64,000 nucleotides of DNA from Xanthoparmelia taractica (GCA_033085395.1 JANQBS010000002.1:124001-188000); one strand, 5' to 3'. Counted from the first letter of the stretch, positions 46,536 through 57,959 are shown. A program made the numbers and translations. The notes: generated by a model from the letters alone, not told the origin.

Positions 46536-46811
46536 GGGATCGAGGGGATGTCGATGGACCCCGCCGTGCTCCAAGAGCTATTCTCGAAGCGGGCTAGAAG
46601 GACGGATGGGACGAAAAGCAGGTCCAGCGCTTTGCACCAATCAGCGTGCACTGACTTATCTAGCCTGTACACTTCTCGCCTATCCTTCCAGTCAACGTCG
46701 GTGATGTCCACTGATACTTACCTCTTCCAGCGCTCATGTCCTTGCCCTTACATGCTGCTTCCAGAGTGTGACCAGTCATATGTTGATAGAATCCGCCACT
46801 TAAAGCAGTTC

Positions 46812-46846
46812 CATCTAACAACATATCTAACAACATATCTAACACG
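46812..46846. repeat. 12-bp tandem repeat
   Basis: Unit ATCTAACAACAT is repeated nearly three times. It lies about 300 bp after the 9-bp repeat in the same spacer. Confidence 0.75.
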
Positions 46847-47305
46847 ATCGGGCGACAGCCGGGTCTAGATGACATGCTTTATGAAGAAGTACATCTTACC
46901 TCACCTAATAATATCTTCCCGCGTGGTTAAATCCGAACTACTTACCACAAGCTCCCCCTCGCTCAAATGTGGGATCGCTGGGCATAGCTCCCATTGCTTA
47001 TCAGCCAGCTTGGCCCCGGCGCTCAGCGTACCCAATAGAATAAAGTACTTGACATGGTCCGTCGGCCACCTCCACTCTCTTCGAGAGTGTGCATATACCA
47101 CTGCTGACTTCTTTCCAAAAAAAAAAATTTCTTATTCTCTCTTTCTTTCCTTGTCATTTTGTCGCAGAAACATCTCTACCTCTTTCTCTCCTACATCGAC
47201 GATATATTCTTCTGTTCTCTGTCGTTGTCTATCTAGCGCCTTTAAGCCCACCCCACCCTCACGCGACCCAGCAGATCTGCCCACAGTCTGCATCCCCCTG
47301 CGATA

Positions 47306-49106
47306 ATGGACGACAAGAAACACGACTATGATGTGGGCAGCTACTCGCCAAATGGCACAGACCCAGAGAAAGGCCCTTCAATCTACGCTTCCGAGGCTCC
47401 TGCCGTAGCCACCGAGACTTTCCTCACTGGCGATTCGCTATATGCCAAGATCCAGCGAACAGTCTTCCAATTTGGCGTTGAGCCGCGAGGAATCGAAAGA
47501 GTACCGGAAGATGAGAGGACGGATACAAATCTGATGAAAGTTGGGACACTGGTCGGTATTCCCAGCAAGTGGCCAGTATGAGCGCAAGAGGTGCTGATAT
47601 GGCTCGACAGTGGCTTTCGGCGAACATGGTGGTCTCATCATTCGCTATTGGCGCTTTGGCCGTTCCGGTCTTCTCTCTTGGTTTCGTGGACTCCCTCCTC
47701 GCTATCCTCTTCATCAATTGCCTCGCCATCACCCCCGTTGCCTTTTTCTCCACCTTCGGGCCTCGCTTCGGTCTGCGCCAGATGGTGCTCTCTCGATTCT
47801 TCTTCGGCTTTCATGGTGTCAAAGTTAGTAAGTGGCTACGTGCTTCCCCTACCAATGAAACATTTTCTTAAACCTCTACAAACCCTTCTCCTCATCGGAG
47901 GCCAGAGACTAACGCCGCTCCGCAGTTGCATGCTTCAACATCCTCGCTTGTGTGGGCTGGTCCGCCGTGAATGTCATAGTCGGCGCGCAATTAATCAATG
48001 CCGTCAACCACGACGTTCCTGGCTATGCTGGCATCATCATAATCGCAGCGGCGACATGGCTCGTCACCGTCTTTGGCTACAAAGTTGTGCATCACTACGA
48101 GTTCTGGTCGTGGATCCCCAGTCTGATCATCTTCCTGATCGTACTGGGCGAGTTCGCGCACAGCGGAAAATTCAGCAACCTGGCAATACGCGCCGGTAGC
48201 TCCGAAGCAGGCTCGATTCTATCGTTTTCGGCGTCTGTATTCGGATTCGGAACAGGCTGGACGAGTTACGCAGCCGACTACACAGTGTACCAGCCTGTAT
48301 CAGTCTCACGGATCAAAACCTTCGCTTGGACATATGGCGGTCTTATCTTGCCCCTTTGCTTCACCGAAATGCTCGGTCTAGCAATCGCAACCGCGACCCT
48401 CGACCCGGTCGACACCAGCTACGCAGACGGGTACAAACAATCCGGCATCGGCGGACTCCTCGCGGCCGTGCTTTTTCCACCCCTCGGCCGCTTCGGCCAG
48501 TTCTGTCTCGTCATTTTAGCCCTCAGCATCATTGCGAACAATTGCCCCAACATCTACAGCCTGACCTTCAGCCTGCAACTGCTCGGTCGCTGGACGCAGG
48601 CGGTCCCGCGCTTCATCTGGACCTTCATCGGCACCCTCGTCTACTGCGCCATCGCCATCCCAGGCTACAGCCATTTCGAGTCCGTCCTGGAGAATTTCAT
48701 GCTCTTAATCGTAAGGCCCCCCTCCACCTCTTCCTCCTCCCCCCGGGCCCCTCAAACACTGAAGCTTCAACAAACTGACATTATCACATTGCAGGGCTAC
48801 TGGCTAGCAATCTACGAAGGCATCTCCCTAACCGAACACTTCGTCTTCAAACAGCGCAAGTACGACATCTCCATCTGGAACAACCCGGGTCTCCTCCCGC
48901 CCGGCATCGCCGCCGTGCTCGCCTTTTGCTTCGGCGTCTTCGGCGCCGTGATGGGCATGTCGCAGGTGTGGTTCATCGGGCCCATAGGCAAGAGGATTGG
49001 GGATCCGGCGTATGGGGGCGACGTTGGCTTCGAGTTGGCTTTTGCGTTTAGCGCGGTGAGTTTTGGGCTGTTTAGGACGTTGGAGAAGAGGCAGTTTGGG
49101 CGGTGA
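47306..49106 (+). CDS. NCS1 purine-cytosine permease (Fcy2-like)
   Basis: Four exons (47306-47551, 47611-47827, 47926-48710, 48795-49106) give 519 residues, the usual length. The cytoplasmic start contains the family's GVEPRGIERVPEDERTDTN. Spliced membrane segments follow: WLSANMVVSSFAIGALAVPV, PRFGLRQMVLSRFFFG, ACFNILACVGWSAVNVIVG, SFSASVFGFGTGWTSYAADY, CPNIYSLTFSLQLLG, and the late helices after GYWLAIYEGISLTEHFVF. This is the NCS1 family that imports cytosine, adenine, guanine or hypoxanthine with protons at the plasma membrane. The last intron (48711-48794, 84 bp) has no stop and keeps the frame. Removing it joins FMLLI|GYWLAIYEG as in homologues. The gene converges on the helicase gene, leaving 338 bp between stops. 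Confidence 0.94.
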
Positions 49107-49444
49107 TTTGTTGTTTTGGCTTGGTGCATGTAAAGTAATTTGGATGGATGGGATTGAGGGTCACGGGCGGATTTGATAAGATTGGTTTGGATTGGTTTTG
49201 GCTTGCGATTTGTGTGAGAGCATGTAGGAAGTTTGAGGCATATACCCGCTGCTGCTAAATCCAACTCTGTACACGTCGAAAACTCCATTTTTATCCAAAC
49301 CTGCCTGCTTCGGGGTATCTCGCATTCAACGCCTCGCTCACAGAGTGAAACTCAAAAGCAAAATCAAAAGCAAACCAGATCAAATATACCCAGTCGTCCG
49401 TCCATCTATCCCCGTAACCATCTACATACAACCCGTCATCATCA
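49107..49444. other. convergent 3' regions
   Basis: 338 bp between the permease stop and the helicase stop. It must contain both polyadenylation regions. No gene was seen. Confidence 0.5.
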
Positions 49445-52400
49445 TCAACCTTCCCTCCCCCTCCCACCCCCACCCCCAGGAGGTCCATCCAACCCCAACT
49501 CCCTCCTCCTCCCCCGATAAAACTTCTCCAAACACTCCCTCCTCTGCGCCTGCGTCCACCCCTCCACAACCAACGCAAACTCCACCGCATCCGCGAACCC
49601 AAACGTCTGGGCCATCGTGCACAGCTGCCTCTTCATGACATCCTGCGGCGGATGATACCGCCACTCGACGTCCGCGTCCTCCTCCATTGTCCCGGAACCC
49701 TCGACGTCGATGACGCCACCATCACCACCACCACCGTCGTCGTCCCTGCGGCTGCGGCTGCGGCTGCGGCTGCGGCGTCGACGCTTGGGCGCGCGAGGCT
49801 GAGACTGCGAGTTTGCGAAGATTTTCCGATCGCCCATGTCGATGTCGTTGCCGGCCTCCTGGGCGCGGCGGGACAGGGAGGCTTCGACCTTGGAGGAGCC
49901 GACGACCTCGGAGTTTTCGTGCGTGTACTCGACGCCGGCGTTTGCGAGGATGGCTTGCACGGGGTCGCTTTTCTTCTTGATGGCGCCGCCGCCGCCGCTG
50001 GGTATCTTGCTTCGTTTGGGTTTACCGGCGGCTTCTTCCGCTTCGTCGACGATGAGGGCGGCGAGTTGGGACATGGCTTTGTTTTCGTTGTCCGGTTCGT
50101 CTTTGTCGGTGGGTAGGAGGGGGTCGTCGGCGCCGTTTTTGTCGTTTGGGTTGTCGAGGTCCACGCCGATGATTGTGACGCCGGCTTTTGATTCGGCGAC
50201 GTTGGTTTTGTTGATGACGTCTCTGAGGACGAGGTTTTCGTTGTTGAAGGAGAAGAGGTTTGCCAGTCCGAAGATTTCGCCTTTTTGGTCTTTGTTTTCC
50301 TGCACGCCTTTGAAGTAGCGGCGCTCGGTGCTGGCGGTGTAGCCGATGTTTGCTTGCTGCTGTTTGTAGATCTGTCTTGCATACACAATTTCCTCGATAG
50401 TACCGGCGCTAACGAGACGGAAGACTTCGACGTCACGAACTTGACCGATGCGGTAGGCACGATCTTGGGCTTGAAGATCGTATGCTGGATTCCAATTCGG
50501 GTCTACGACGACGACTTTGTTCGCAGAAGTGATATTGAGGCCTACGCCGCCCGCTTTTGTGGAGATGAGGAAGACAAATTGATCTGGGTCACTGTTGAAG
50601 TCGTCGACGGTCTTAGCGCGGTCTTCGTATTTCATGGCGCCGTCCAGGTAAGACACGTTATAGGTGGTGTGTTGGAAGAGCATCTGCAGCATCTTCAATA
50701 GACGCACGCTGTGGCTGAAAACGAGCACTTTATCGCCGTTGTCGTGCCAGAAGCGAAGTAGTTTCTTGAGGATCTTCCATTTACCGCAGAATTCGGGATT
50801 GGAGTAGTTGAGGATGGAATCGCGGTTGCGGTAGAGCTGGCGCCACTGGTCGGGGACGGCCACCTGTAGCATTTCCAGGTCTTTGTCTTGCTTTTCTTTT
50901 GGATCACCGGACTGAGGAATGAGAATTGCGAGATGGTTCGAAAGCTTTTGGAGGTGGGCAATGGCGGGGAAGACATAGGACTGCCATTTTCCGCCGTCAG
51001 GGAGGAACTGCTGACAGCACCAGCCTTGTTTCTTGCCGGAGCCGCAGTTGCAGTCAAGCGTAGAGTTTTTGATATACCTAACGACGTCACTGTCGATGCA
51101 GTTCTCGTACGCATCCGCTTGGGTCTCTGTTAGGGGACAGAAGACGACTCGATCGCTTTTCTTGGGGAGTTGGTCTGCTATCAACGTCTTCATTCGCCGC
51201 AGGAAAAACTGGGGAAGCAGGTTCTCAACTAAAGCTTTGGCGGTTTTCCGAGCTTTGCTCAATTGATGGACGGTAGCGTCATGGGATTGGCCCATCTTGA
51301 GCGGTATACTAATACTCTGCTTCCAAGTCGATATGGGACCAAATTTTCCTGGGTTTGTCCAATTCAGCAGCGTCCACAACTCATCGTAGGAGTTCTGAAT
51401 CGCAGTTCCCGTAAGCCCAATCCTGCACAATGCATTGATCTCGTTCATAGACTGCGTAGTCTCTGAATTCCTTCCCTTGAGCTGATGGCACTCATCCGCA
51501 ATAACAACATCCCACTCCACCATGTTGATCGCGCTCTTGTTCATCCTATAAGTCGTATACGTCGTAATCATGATCTCTAGCCTCCCCTTTGCAGCAGTCT
51601 CCAGAGCCGCCTCTTTTGTGTCTCCGTGGTAAACATCCACATGCCACCAACCCCACCTATTGAATTCGTTTTTCCAATTCTCAATCAACGTCCCTGGACA
51701 CACCACTAGAGCTCTCGGATACCACGGCGCGTCCGCTCTCCTCATTTTCCGCATACGCTTCGAATCCCTCTCGTCCGCTGTCTTTCCAAACGCAGCAGTC
51801 AAAAACGCAATCACCTGCACCGTCTTCCCGAGACCCATGTCATCTCCCAGTATCCCGCCTGTCTGATACACAAACAGCGCATGCAAGAACGCTGTCCCTT
51901 CAACCTGATAATCACGTAACCACTGCGCAATGGGCGCCGGTATCAGGCCCAATGATCTCGGCAGCTGCTTGTCCTTGTAGGGAGCCGCTGGCGTCCCTCG
52001 AGGGAAATCGGGCCTTTCGGCCAACTCTTCCAGCCTCTCGTCATCTGAGAACTCAATATCATCGTACTTTGGGGGCAATTTCAGCCCAGCTGCTTGCAGT
52101 TTCTCGGCCCTTTTATCGAACCTAGCCCTCCTATTTTGCAAGTAGTCAGGCAAAGTGTATTCCATCAGCTGGTCATCGTCCGTTTGGTCATCCCACTGTT
52201 TCTCCTTCCCATTGGTGACTTTGCCGTCCTTGATGATAGTTCTCTGACTCTTGCCGACAACATCCCTCTGTTTCTCGATAGCCTTGGCCTTTCGAGTGCT
52301 AGCTGCTGCTGCCTTGCGCTTTACTGATTTGCGGGCCTTGAATTTTTGGTACGCATCCGACTCGTCGTCTTCGGACCAATCAACCTTCTCACCGTCGTGG

Positions 52401-52646
52401 CGCGCATCCCGCATGCGGGTTGGGGCGACGGGATCATGGTTTTCGGCTGCAGACGATTCGTCTGAAATCTGTTTTCCTACGCCTCCTGAAGACCGGAGTG
52501 TCATTCCGCAGCTTCAGATGTGGGTGAGGAAATAGAGGCGCACTTTTGATGTGATCTTCGTGGTCTAGATCTTTTCGCACGGATTGAGAGATGTTAAGGT
52601 CGTCATCACTGTCGGACAGGACTCTTATATCGTCCACACCGCCCAT
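49445..52646 (-). CDS. SNF2-family ATPase, ERCC6L2-like
   Basis: Exons 52646-52544 and 52485-49445, joined in phase 1 over a 58-bp intron, give 1047 residues. The SNF2 core is complete: GGILGDDMGLGKTVQ (Walker A), VVIADECHQLK (DEAH-like box), GLTGTAIQNSYDELW, VLVFSHSVRLLKML, LISTKAGGVGLNIT and QAQDRAYRIGQ. An insertion carries CNCGSGKKQGWCC, a small Cys cluster. After the core come ERRYFKGVQENKDQKGEIFG and YTHENSEVVGSSKVEASLSR, then a helical end (DVMKRQLCTMAQTFGFADAV, EGWTQAQRRECLEKFY). This tail is what I associate with the ERCC6L2 branch, DNA-repair translocases related to CSB. Between them lies an RS-repeat (RSRSRSRSRR) encoded by a GCTGCG microsatellite at 49746-49776. Its role in repair here is inferred from the family. 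Confidence 0.92.
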
Positions 52647-52917
52647 AGCTGATGTTGTTAATACAGTGAGAGCGGCGAAGTTGGCGACACAGACTCAAAA
52701 GCTCCGCATTACACGTTGACAACAATCTGGCCCTAATTGACCCGGAAATCCCATGGGCGTGGCGAGAGCTAGGTGTTGGAGATTACTACAGTAGGCGAAT
52801 CAAAAGAGTTCATAGGGCTGTAGCTTCTTGACTCGACTACAAGCCATCCAAAATCAACCCAAGGAAGCAATTGTCAACACATATGACTATATAGTGAAAC
52901 TGTCAGTTCTTTGTCTC
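52647..52917. other. intergenic, no gene recognised
   Basis: Spacer between two minus-strand genes. It is the promoter side of the helicase gene. Confidence 0.5.
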
Positions 52918-54209
52918 CTACGTTGTTACTATGAAAGCTCTGAGAAGACTAAACGGTAACACCGAGCCTTGTGTACTGCCTTTTGTCCGATACAGCGTTG
53001 GGTAAAGATATACGGGCATTGACCAAGATAAGAATATCACCAACCAGACATAACCTAGATATCTGCTCCACAAGGCTGGCGATGTCGAAACCCGAGATCT
53101 GCCGAACGCCGCATAGTACATAGCTTGTGCAAAGTCTTCGAGCATAATTCCAAGAGCTTGTGTACAAAAGAACTGGATCGCTCCGGAGCTAAGCCATGGT
53201 ATGCCCGAGGCTACATCGATGACTGCGTGCAAAACGCCGGAGATGAAAAAATGCAGCATCAAAGCCGAGTATCGGCTGACTATACTGTTGCGGGGCAGCT
53301 TGAGTAAGCGATAGACGATGAGGTTTGTCGGATCTGATACAATCCGGCGGTTGAGTCGATGCCAAGTCAGACTGTTCATCCTGGTCAACAAAGACGCACT
53401 GCTTTGCATGTGCAGGACTGGACATACCTCCAGAATCGCCGGATAGTATATGCATCACGGAGAGACCCGAATCTTGGGCGCCAAGATTCAACGTCACTAA
53501 TGCCCATGCTCACTGCCGTCAATGCAAATAGACTTTGCAGGCCATCTTGAAAGCAATAGATACTGATGCCAGTGCCGAGAGTGGTAAGAACTCTTGTAGC
53601 AATTTCTTCTTCGGAGATTTCCGACAAACGACGAAAGAACAGTGTTTGCTGCGGAGAGAAACTTTTCACGTTCACTTCGGCGTCCGCTCCAAGGCCAAAT
53701 ATGTCAAGCACAATATAACAGGCAACGAGCTTGATGAAAGTCCTCCGTAGGAAAGCTGGTCGCGAAGGAACCCAGTCCGGTTGTTTGGCCGAGAAGGCCG
53801 GTAAGTTCTTCGTGTCATCACTTCGAAAAGTGGACGCTGTGGCAAGACCATATTTCAGACGAAGTAGATAAGTATCGGCGGCCATCGATTGAACGTTAAC
53901 ATCGGAAATATCTGCATCGTGGGCCCTCCTGGAGAACGTCTTACTTTGGTCTTGAGTCTCAAACGTCCGTCCTTTGAGAAGAGCTAGTGAAAGGTATTGG
54001 AGAAGGTAGAGTACAGAGTAGCCACCAACTATAGCAGCCCACGGGCCACGCTCTCGGCATTGTTGAGATGTTGAGACTGAGATCCAGGTACAAGTGGCAA
54101 CAACAGGGAGTATGCCCACTCGTAGAATTGACGAGGGGCCGGTGAAGCCAACCACTAGAGCTGTAGCAAAAAATTGTGTCAAGAGGACTATAAGCTGTAA
54201 TAACAGCAT
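52918..54209 (-). CDS. wax-synthase-like membrane O-acyltransferase
   Basis: Exons 54209-53428 and 53380-52918 give 414 residues. The frame is open upstream of 54209 to a TGA but contains no other ATG, so the start is set there (MLLLQLIVLLTQFFATALVV). Several membrane helices are seen. The conserved block WRPRFGSLRDAYTIRRFW|R MNSLTWHRLNRR is rebuilt by a 47-bp intron in phase 2. The motif YSALMLHFFISGVLHAVIDV contains the His of MBOAT and wax-synthase enzymes. Fungal relatives are often of unknown substrate, and some sit in secondary-metabolite clusters, acylating terpenoids. No such cluster is visible here. Acyl donor and acceptor are unknown. Confidence 0.85.
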
Positions 54210-54929
54210 CTTGATGTCACCACTTGGGCTAGCTAAAGGAATAAGTAGGGTTATCAGCAATTGTGGGAGTAAGAGCTTGAGTGGGAGGAATTGATATCAG
54301 TTTTGTTGACTGGCTCCTTAGGCTTGTGCAAAGTGAAAGCCTTTTGCCATTCATGTTTTGCTGACATGCGTGCTGGTAAATCCTTCAACGGATTTCGCTC
54401 CGTACAGCCAAAAGCTGACATCCTCGGCCCAAGACCAGGTACACAGATATCACATGGTCGTTTCCGTTTTGGAGGGTACCTTAAGAAGACTTGGTAAAGT
54501 TGAAATTCAGCCAATTGATACCAAGAAGCTTCCAATGGTAATATCTCTCTTTTCAGCCCGGCTAGGTAGTATTCATCCTATACTATGAGATAATATTGGT
54601 GCACATGTTGTGTACTCATGAGATCAAATTAGCCGGTGGAAAAGTGAGCTGCATTCACGTAGCCCACGGCTATGGTACCTCGATTAAGGAATAGGATCGA
54701 AAATCGCAAGCCGGAGCGTTGAGGTGTTGAGACATAAAAAAGCTGGGATGGAGCCTGACCCAGTTCCAGGCCCGGGACTGTAACAAATAGTAAATACTCA
54801 GATTTCTGTTCGCATTGCCACAAATCCATAAACATTAGAGAATCAACGGGAGTCTAAGTTAAACAACTTAGATAGGGGAGTTAAAAACCACGATATATTG
54901 TAAATTGAGACAAAACCCCCAAAAAATGG
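54210..54929. other. intergenic, no gene recognised
   Basis: Promoter side of the acyltransferase gene, 720 bp, AT-rich toward the tRNA-like sequence. No coding gene was supported. Confidence 0.45.
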
Positions 54930-55020
54930 TGATAAGGGTGGGATTCGAACCCACGCACAGTTTCCCGTACCAGGATTATAAATGCTAAGAATGATTCCTT
55001 AACCTTACGAACTCCACCCC
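54930..55020 (-). tRNA. tRNA-like sequence, class II, probably degenerate
   Basis: Read on the minus strand, it has a perfect T arm with the B-box GGTTCGAATCC closed by GTGGG/CCCAC. A six-pair variable arm carries a GAAA loop (GTACGG-GAAA-CTGTGC). A D-loop segment CGTAAGGTTAAGG resembles that of Ser and Leu tRNAs. The long variable arm indicates Ser or Leu. With a plausible alignment the anticodon reads TAG (Leu), but the anticodon stem pairs poorly unless a short intron is removed. The acceptor arm GGGGTGG/CCTTATC has two mismatches and two G-T pairs. It may therefore be a pseudogene. Confidence 0.5.
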
Positions 55021-55101
55021 TCTCAGGCCCCATTATTCATTTTCCACCTTTAAACCCTCCTCTAACCTCACCTCACCTCAACTCAATTTCTACGCAAAAC
55101 A

Positions 55102-55113
55102 CCCCCCCCCCCC
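55102..55113 (+). repeat. poly-C run
   Basis: A run of about twelve C lies in a C-rich leader just upstream of the Rrp41 start. Length may be unreliable in sequencing. Confidence 0.7.
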
Positions 55114-55202
55114 AAAACCCACCAAAACCGACCTCCCGAAACCCCCCCAATCCACAAATATCCCCCCCCGCCCCTCCAAAACAAACCACCAAACAGAAAA
55201 GG

Positions 55203-56108
55203 ATGCCCCTCGACACAACAACCTACCACCTCTCGCACTCCCACCTCCGCCTCGACGGCCGCCGCTGGAACGAACTCCGCCGCCTCTCCGCCCAGATATC
55301 CACCCAGGCCGCCTCCTCCGCGGACGGCAGCTCGTATTTGGAAATGGGCAACACGAAGGTCGTGTGCGTGGTTTCTGGTCCGGCGGAGGTGCGCGGTGGC
55401 GGGGCGGCGAGGGAGAGGGAGAGGGAGAGGGAGGGGGGCAAGGAAGGGGGGAACGCGGTTGTGGTGGTTGAGGTTGGGGTTGCGGGGTTCAGTGGGGTGG
55501 AGAGACGGAGGGGGGGGGGGAGGGGGGATAGGTGCGTTTATTCTGGTTATTCTTAATTTTTGGGCTGGCTGTTCATGGGGCAGGGAGGGAGAGGGAGAGG
55601 GAAAGGGAAAAGGAGAAGCTAACCTCTGACCAGACGAACGACAGAAATGCAAAACACAATCGCCTCATCATTCCAAAGCACCCTCTTCACCCACCTCTAC
55701 CCCCACTCCACCATAACAATAACCCTGCACGTCCTCTCCCAGGACGGCTCCCTCCTCGCCGCCTGCCTCAACGCCGCCACCCTCGCTCTCGTCGACGCCG
55801 GGATCCCGATGAGCGATTACGTCGTTGCGTGCACGTCTGGCCTTACACCGCCCGAGACCGGGACCGAGAGCGCGGATCCGTTGTTGGATTTGAACGGTAT
55901 GGAGGAGCAAGAGTTGCCGTGGCTGACGGTGGGGACATTGGGGGCCGGCGAGAGGGTTAGCGTGCTGGTGATGGAGAGTAGGGTTCAGGTGGGACGGCTG
56001 GAGGGGATGCTGGCGGTCGGGGTGGATGGGTGTAAGCAAGTTAGGGAGATTTTGGACGGGGTGGTCAGGAGGCAGGGGAAAAGGGTTTTGGAGAGTGTGG
56101 TTAGCTGA
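55203..56108 (+). CDS. RRP41: exosome RNase PH-like subunit Rrp41 (Ski6)
   Basis: Exons 55203-55531 and 55634-56108, joined in phase 2 over a 102-bp intron, give 267 residues. The start MPLDTTTYHLSHSHLRLDGR and WNELRRLSAQISTQA, then YLEMGNTKVVCVVSGPAEV, are diagnostic of Rrp41. Exon 2 continues EMQNTIASSFQSTLFTHLYP, VLSQDGSLLAACLNAATLAL and DAGIPMSDYVVACTSG. The protein is part of the nine-subunit exosome ring in nucleus and cytoplasm, catalytically inactive in eukaryotes. Between the two halves of exon 1 there is a low-complexity insertion (EREREREREGGKEGG) from a GAGAGG repeat. The splice donor follows an 11-G run, so a base miscount would shift the frame. As printed it reads through correctly. 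Confidence 0.95.
55400..55620 (+). repeat. GA/G-rich low-complexity tract in exon and intron of RRP41
   Basis: GAGAGG-type units occur in the exon (about 55409-55435) and again in the intron (about 55582-55617), with G-runs of up to 11 between them (55510-55520). Confidence 0.75.
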
Positions 56109-56307
56109 CATTCGAACAATAGCAAAAGGAACTATAAAACAAAGCGTAGGTGCACGGTTGCATGAGTGGTGTAGATGCTTCAATTGCCTTGTATCAGAGC
56201 GCGCTTTTTTCTGTAGTAATTCTACTTCGTCGTCGAAGCAGACCATGCCGATGATTCCAAGCCATCATAGTATTGCCAACAGCCGCCTCAACTACTCCGC
56301 CAAGCCT

Positions 56308-57239
56308 TTACAACTGACCAGACTTCGTGATGACAGGATCCTTGTTGTACTGAATCTTGCCCGACTGGCTGCCGGTAGCCTCGATGGCCTTGACAACCTT
56401 CATTGACTCGCTATCGGCGACTTCGCCGAAGACGACGTGCTTGCCGTCCAGCCAGGCGGTGACAACGGTGGTGATGAAAAATTGAGATCCGTTCCTGATC
56501 GAAAGGGGGGAGTCAGCGAAGGCTAAACAGCTGTGAAGGATTAGAATGGTAGAGCTCACGTGTTGGGGCCGGCGTTCGCCATCGACAGGAGACCAGGAAC
56601 GGTGTGCTGCTTCTTGAAGTTCTCATCCGAGAACTTCTCACCGTATATAGATTTTCCACCAGTGCCCTGTATGGAGAAGTTAGCAGTCTTGATATGCCTG
56701 TACGATGACAGTGGTGCAGGGACTCACGTTGCCACGGGTGAAGTCACCGCCCTGAAGCATGAATTGAGGGATCACGCGATGGAACTTGGATCCGCTGTAG
56801 CCAAAGCCCTTCTCACCAGTGCAAAGGGCACGGAAATTCTCAGCGGTCTTGGGAACGACGTCGTCGTAGAGGGTGAAGTTGATACGGCCGGTTTGGTCTA
56901 TGATGAGATTAGCCATGGTTCCTAATGCGGTGAGTGTTGTAACTTTGAAGGATTCCGTTCAATGGCAGGCAAAAGGCGGGGGTGCAGCAATGTGATCTCA
57001 CCTTTTACTTCCTTGGTTGGGCGTGAGTTGGCATCGAGGACAGGTCCGTACCATGAGACGTCGAAGTAGGTTTTGATGGCCATGTTTGGTGGTGATGTAG
57101 AGAAGGATCTTGTGGATGGTCTGATGTGATGATGGAGAGGAGGTTGTTGTTGTTGTTGTTGTGTGAGAATTGTGCGTGTGAGGAATCGAGGGGTGTTAGA
57201 AAAGGATGAGAATGGTGGGGTTGAAAGTCTTAGCGCCAT
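56308..57239 (-). CDS. cyclophilin (peptidyl-prolyl cis-trans isomerase), mitochondrial and cytosolic
   Basis: Four exons (57239-57002, 56897-56728, 56666-56560, 56494-56308) give 233 residues. The first 52 are Arg/Ser/Gln-rich, with a predicted mitochondrial presequence (LRLSTPPFSSFSNTPRFLTR). A second ATG at residue 53 starts MAIKTYFDVSWYGPV and would give a 181-residue cytosolic form. The catalytic core is intact: DQTGRINFTLYDDVVPKTAE, NFRALCTGEKGFGYSGSKFH (active-site Arg and Phe area), RVIPQFMLQGGDFTRGN, SMANAGPNTNGSQFFITT and WLDGKHVVFGEV. The Trp of the cyclosporin site is in AWLDGKH. In Neurospora one gene is known to supply both compartments. Here it is inferred from the two starts. 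It converges on RRP41 with 199 bp between stops. Confidence 0.95.
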
Positions 57240-57959
57240 TTGGTGGGGCAAAGTTGATATGAATAAATGAATAATACTGTTACTTTTTAGTACTGTATCA
57301 AGTGGCGAAGCTGACGTATATATCAATCGCCCTAAGGCTGAGAGAGGAAACTGCAACGCTTGTACTTGGTAGTAAGGGCTGGGCGATATGTTGCTGACGG
57401 GGTTGATTTCTCTTTGGGCGATAGTCCTCTGCAGGTCTCAGTCGCATACAAAAGAATAAAATAATAATAATAATGGCCGCTGCTGCAGTGAAGATCAGTA
57501 TCTGCGCATGTAAGGGCTATGCTTTTACTCCAGTATGACTGGCTCTGGATGAAAAAGATGGTGGAGAAGCTGTGAGGAGAAAAAGGATGATGCACTTGGT
57601 AGGATGCATTTCAGGGGCTCTTGGCTCCCAAATATTGCGGAGCTGCTTACATCATCATCACCAGCCGGTTTAGAGCTGTAGTGCTCCTGCCCACACGCTA
57701 TATATAGAGAACCTGTTGTCTTTCGTACAGTATATCGAGTTTGCGGCGAGATGGAATGATTTCATATATTTCATACCCTTGTACCAATGGAAGGCCAGCA
57801 GACTAATTAAGTCTAGTCATAACGCACAAGCAACGCACTGCAAGCCTTCTAAGCCAAAGCTGAAAATGCAATACATGTACGAGAAGAGAAGGGAAATGAC
57901 AAGTCGGTAGGTGGTATATGTACAATCGGAAACCGCATGTTTGTATGCGGTAGCAAACA
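57240..57959. other. intergenic, no gene recognised
   Basis: Promoter of the cyclophilin gene and 3' region of the HMG-CoA reductase gene. It includes a small AATAATAAT microsatellite near 57460. Confidence 0.5.

Larger units (their letters stand above)
45150..47305. other. gene-poor spacer with short tandem repeats
   Basis: 2.1 kb. A 95-codon frame at 45280 begins with a hydrophobic run but has no further support. Two short tandem repeats are listed separately. From about 47110 to 47300 the sequence is pyrimidine-rich (the leader of the permease gene), with an A-run of 11 at about 47119. Confidence 0.45.

Noticed and set aside
49633..50460. 275-codon minus frame and several plus frames over the helicase tail
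   Set aside because: They are shadows of the GC-rich helicase exon, made of Ser/Thr/Pro/Lys or Ala runs without family features.
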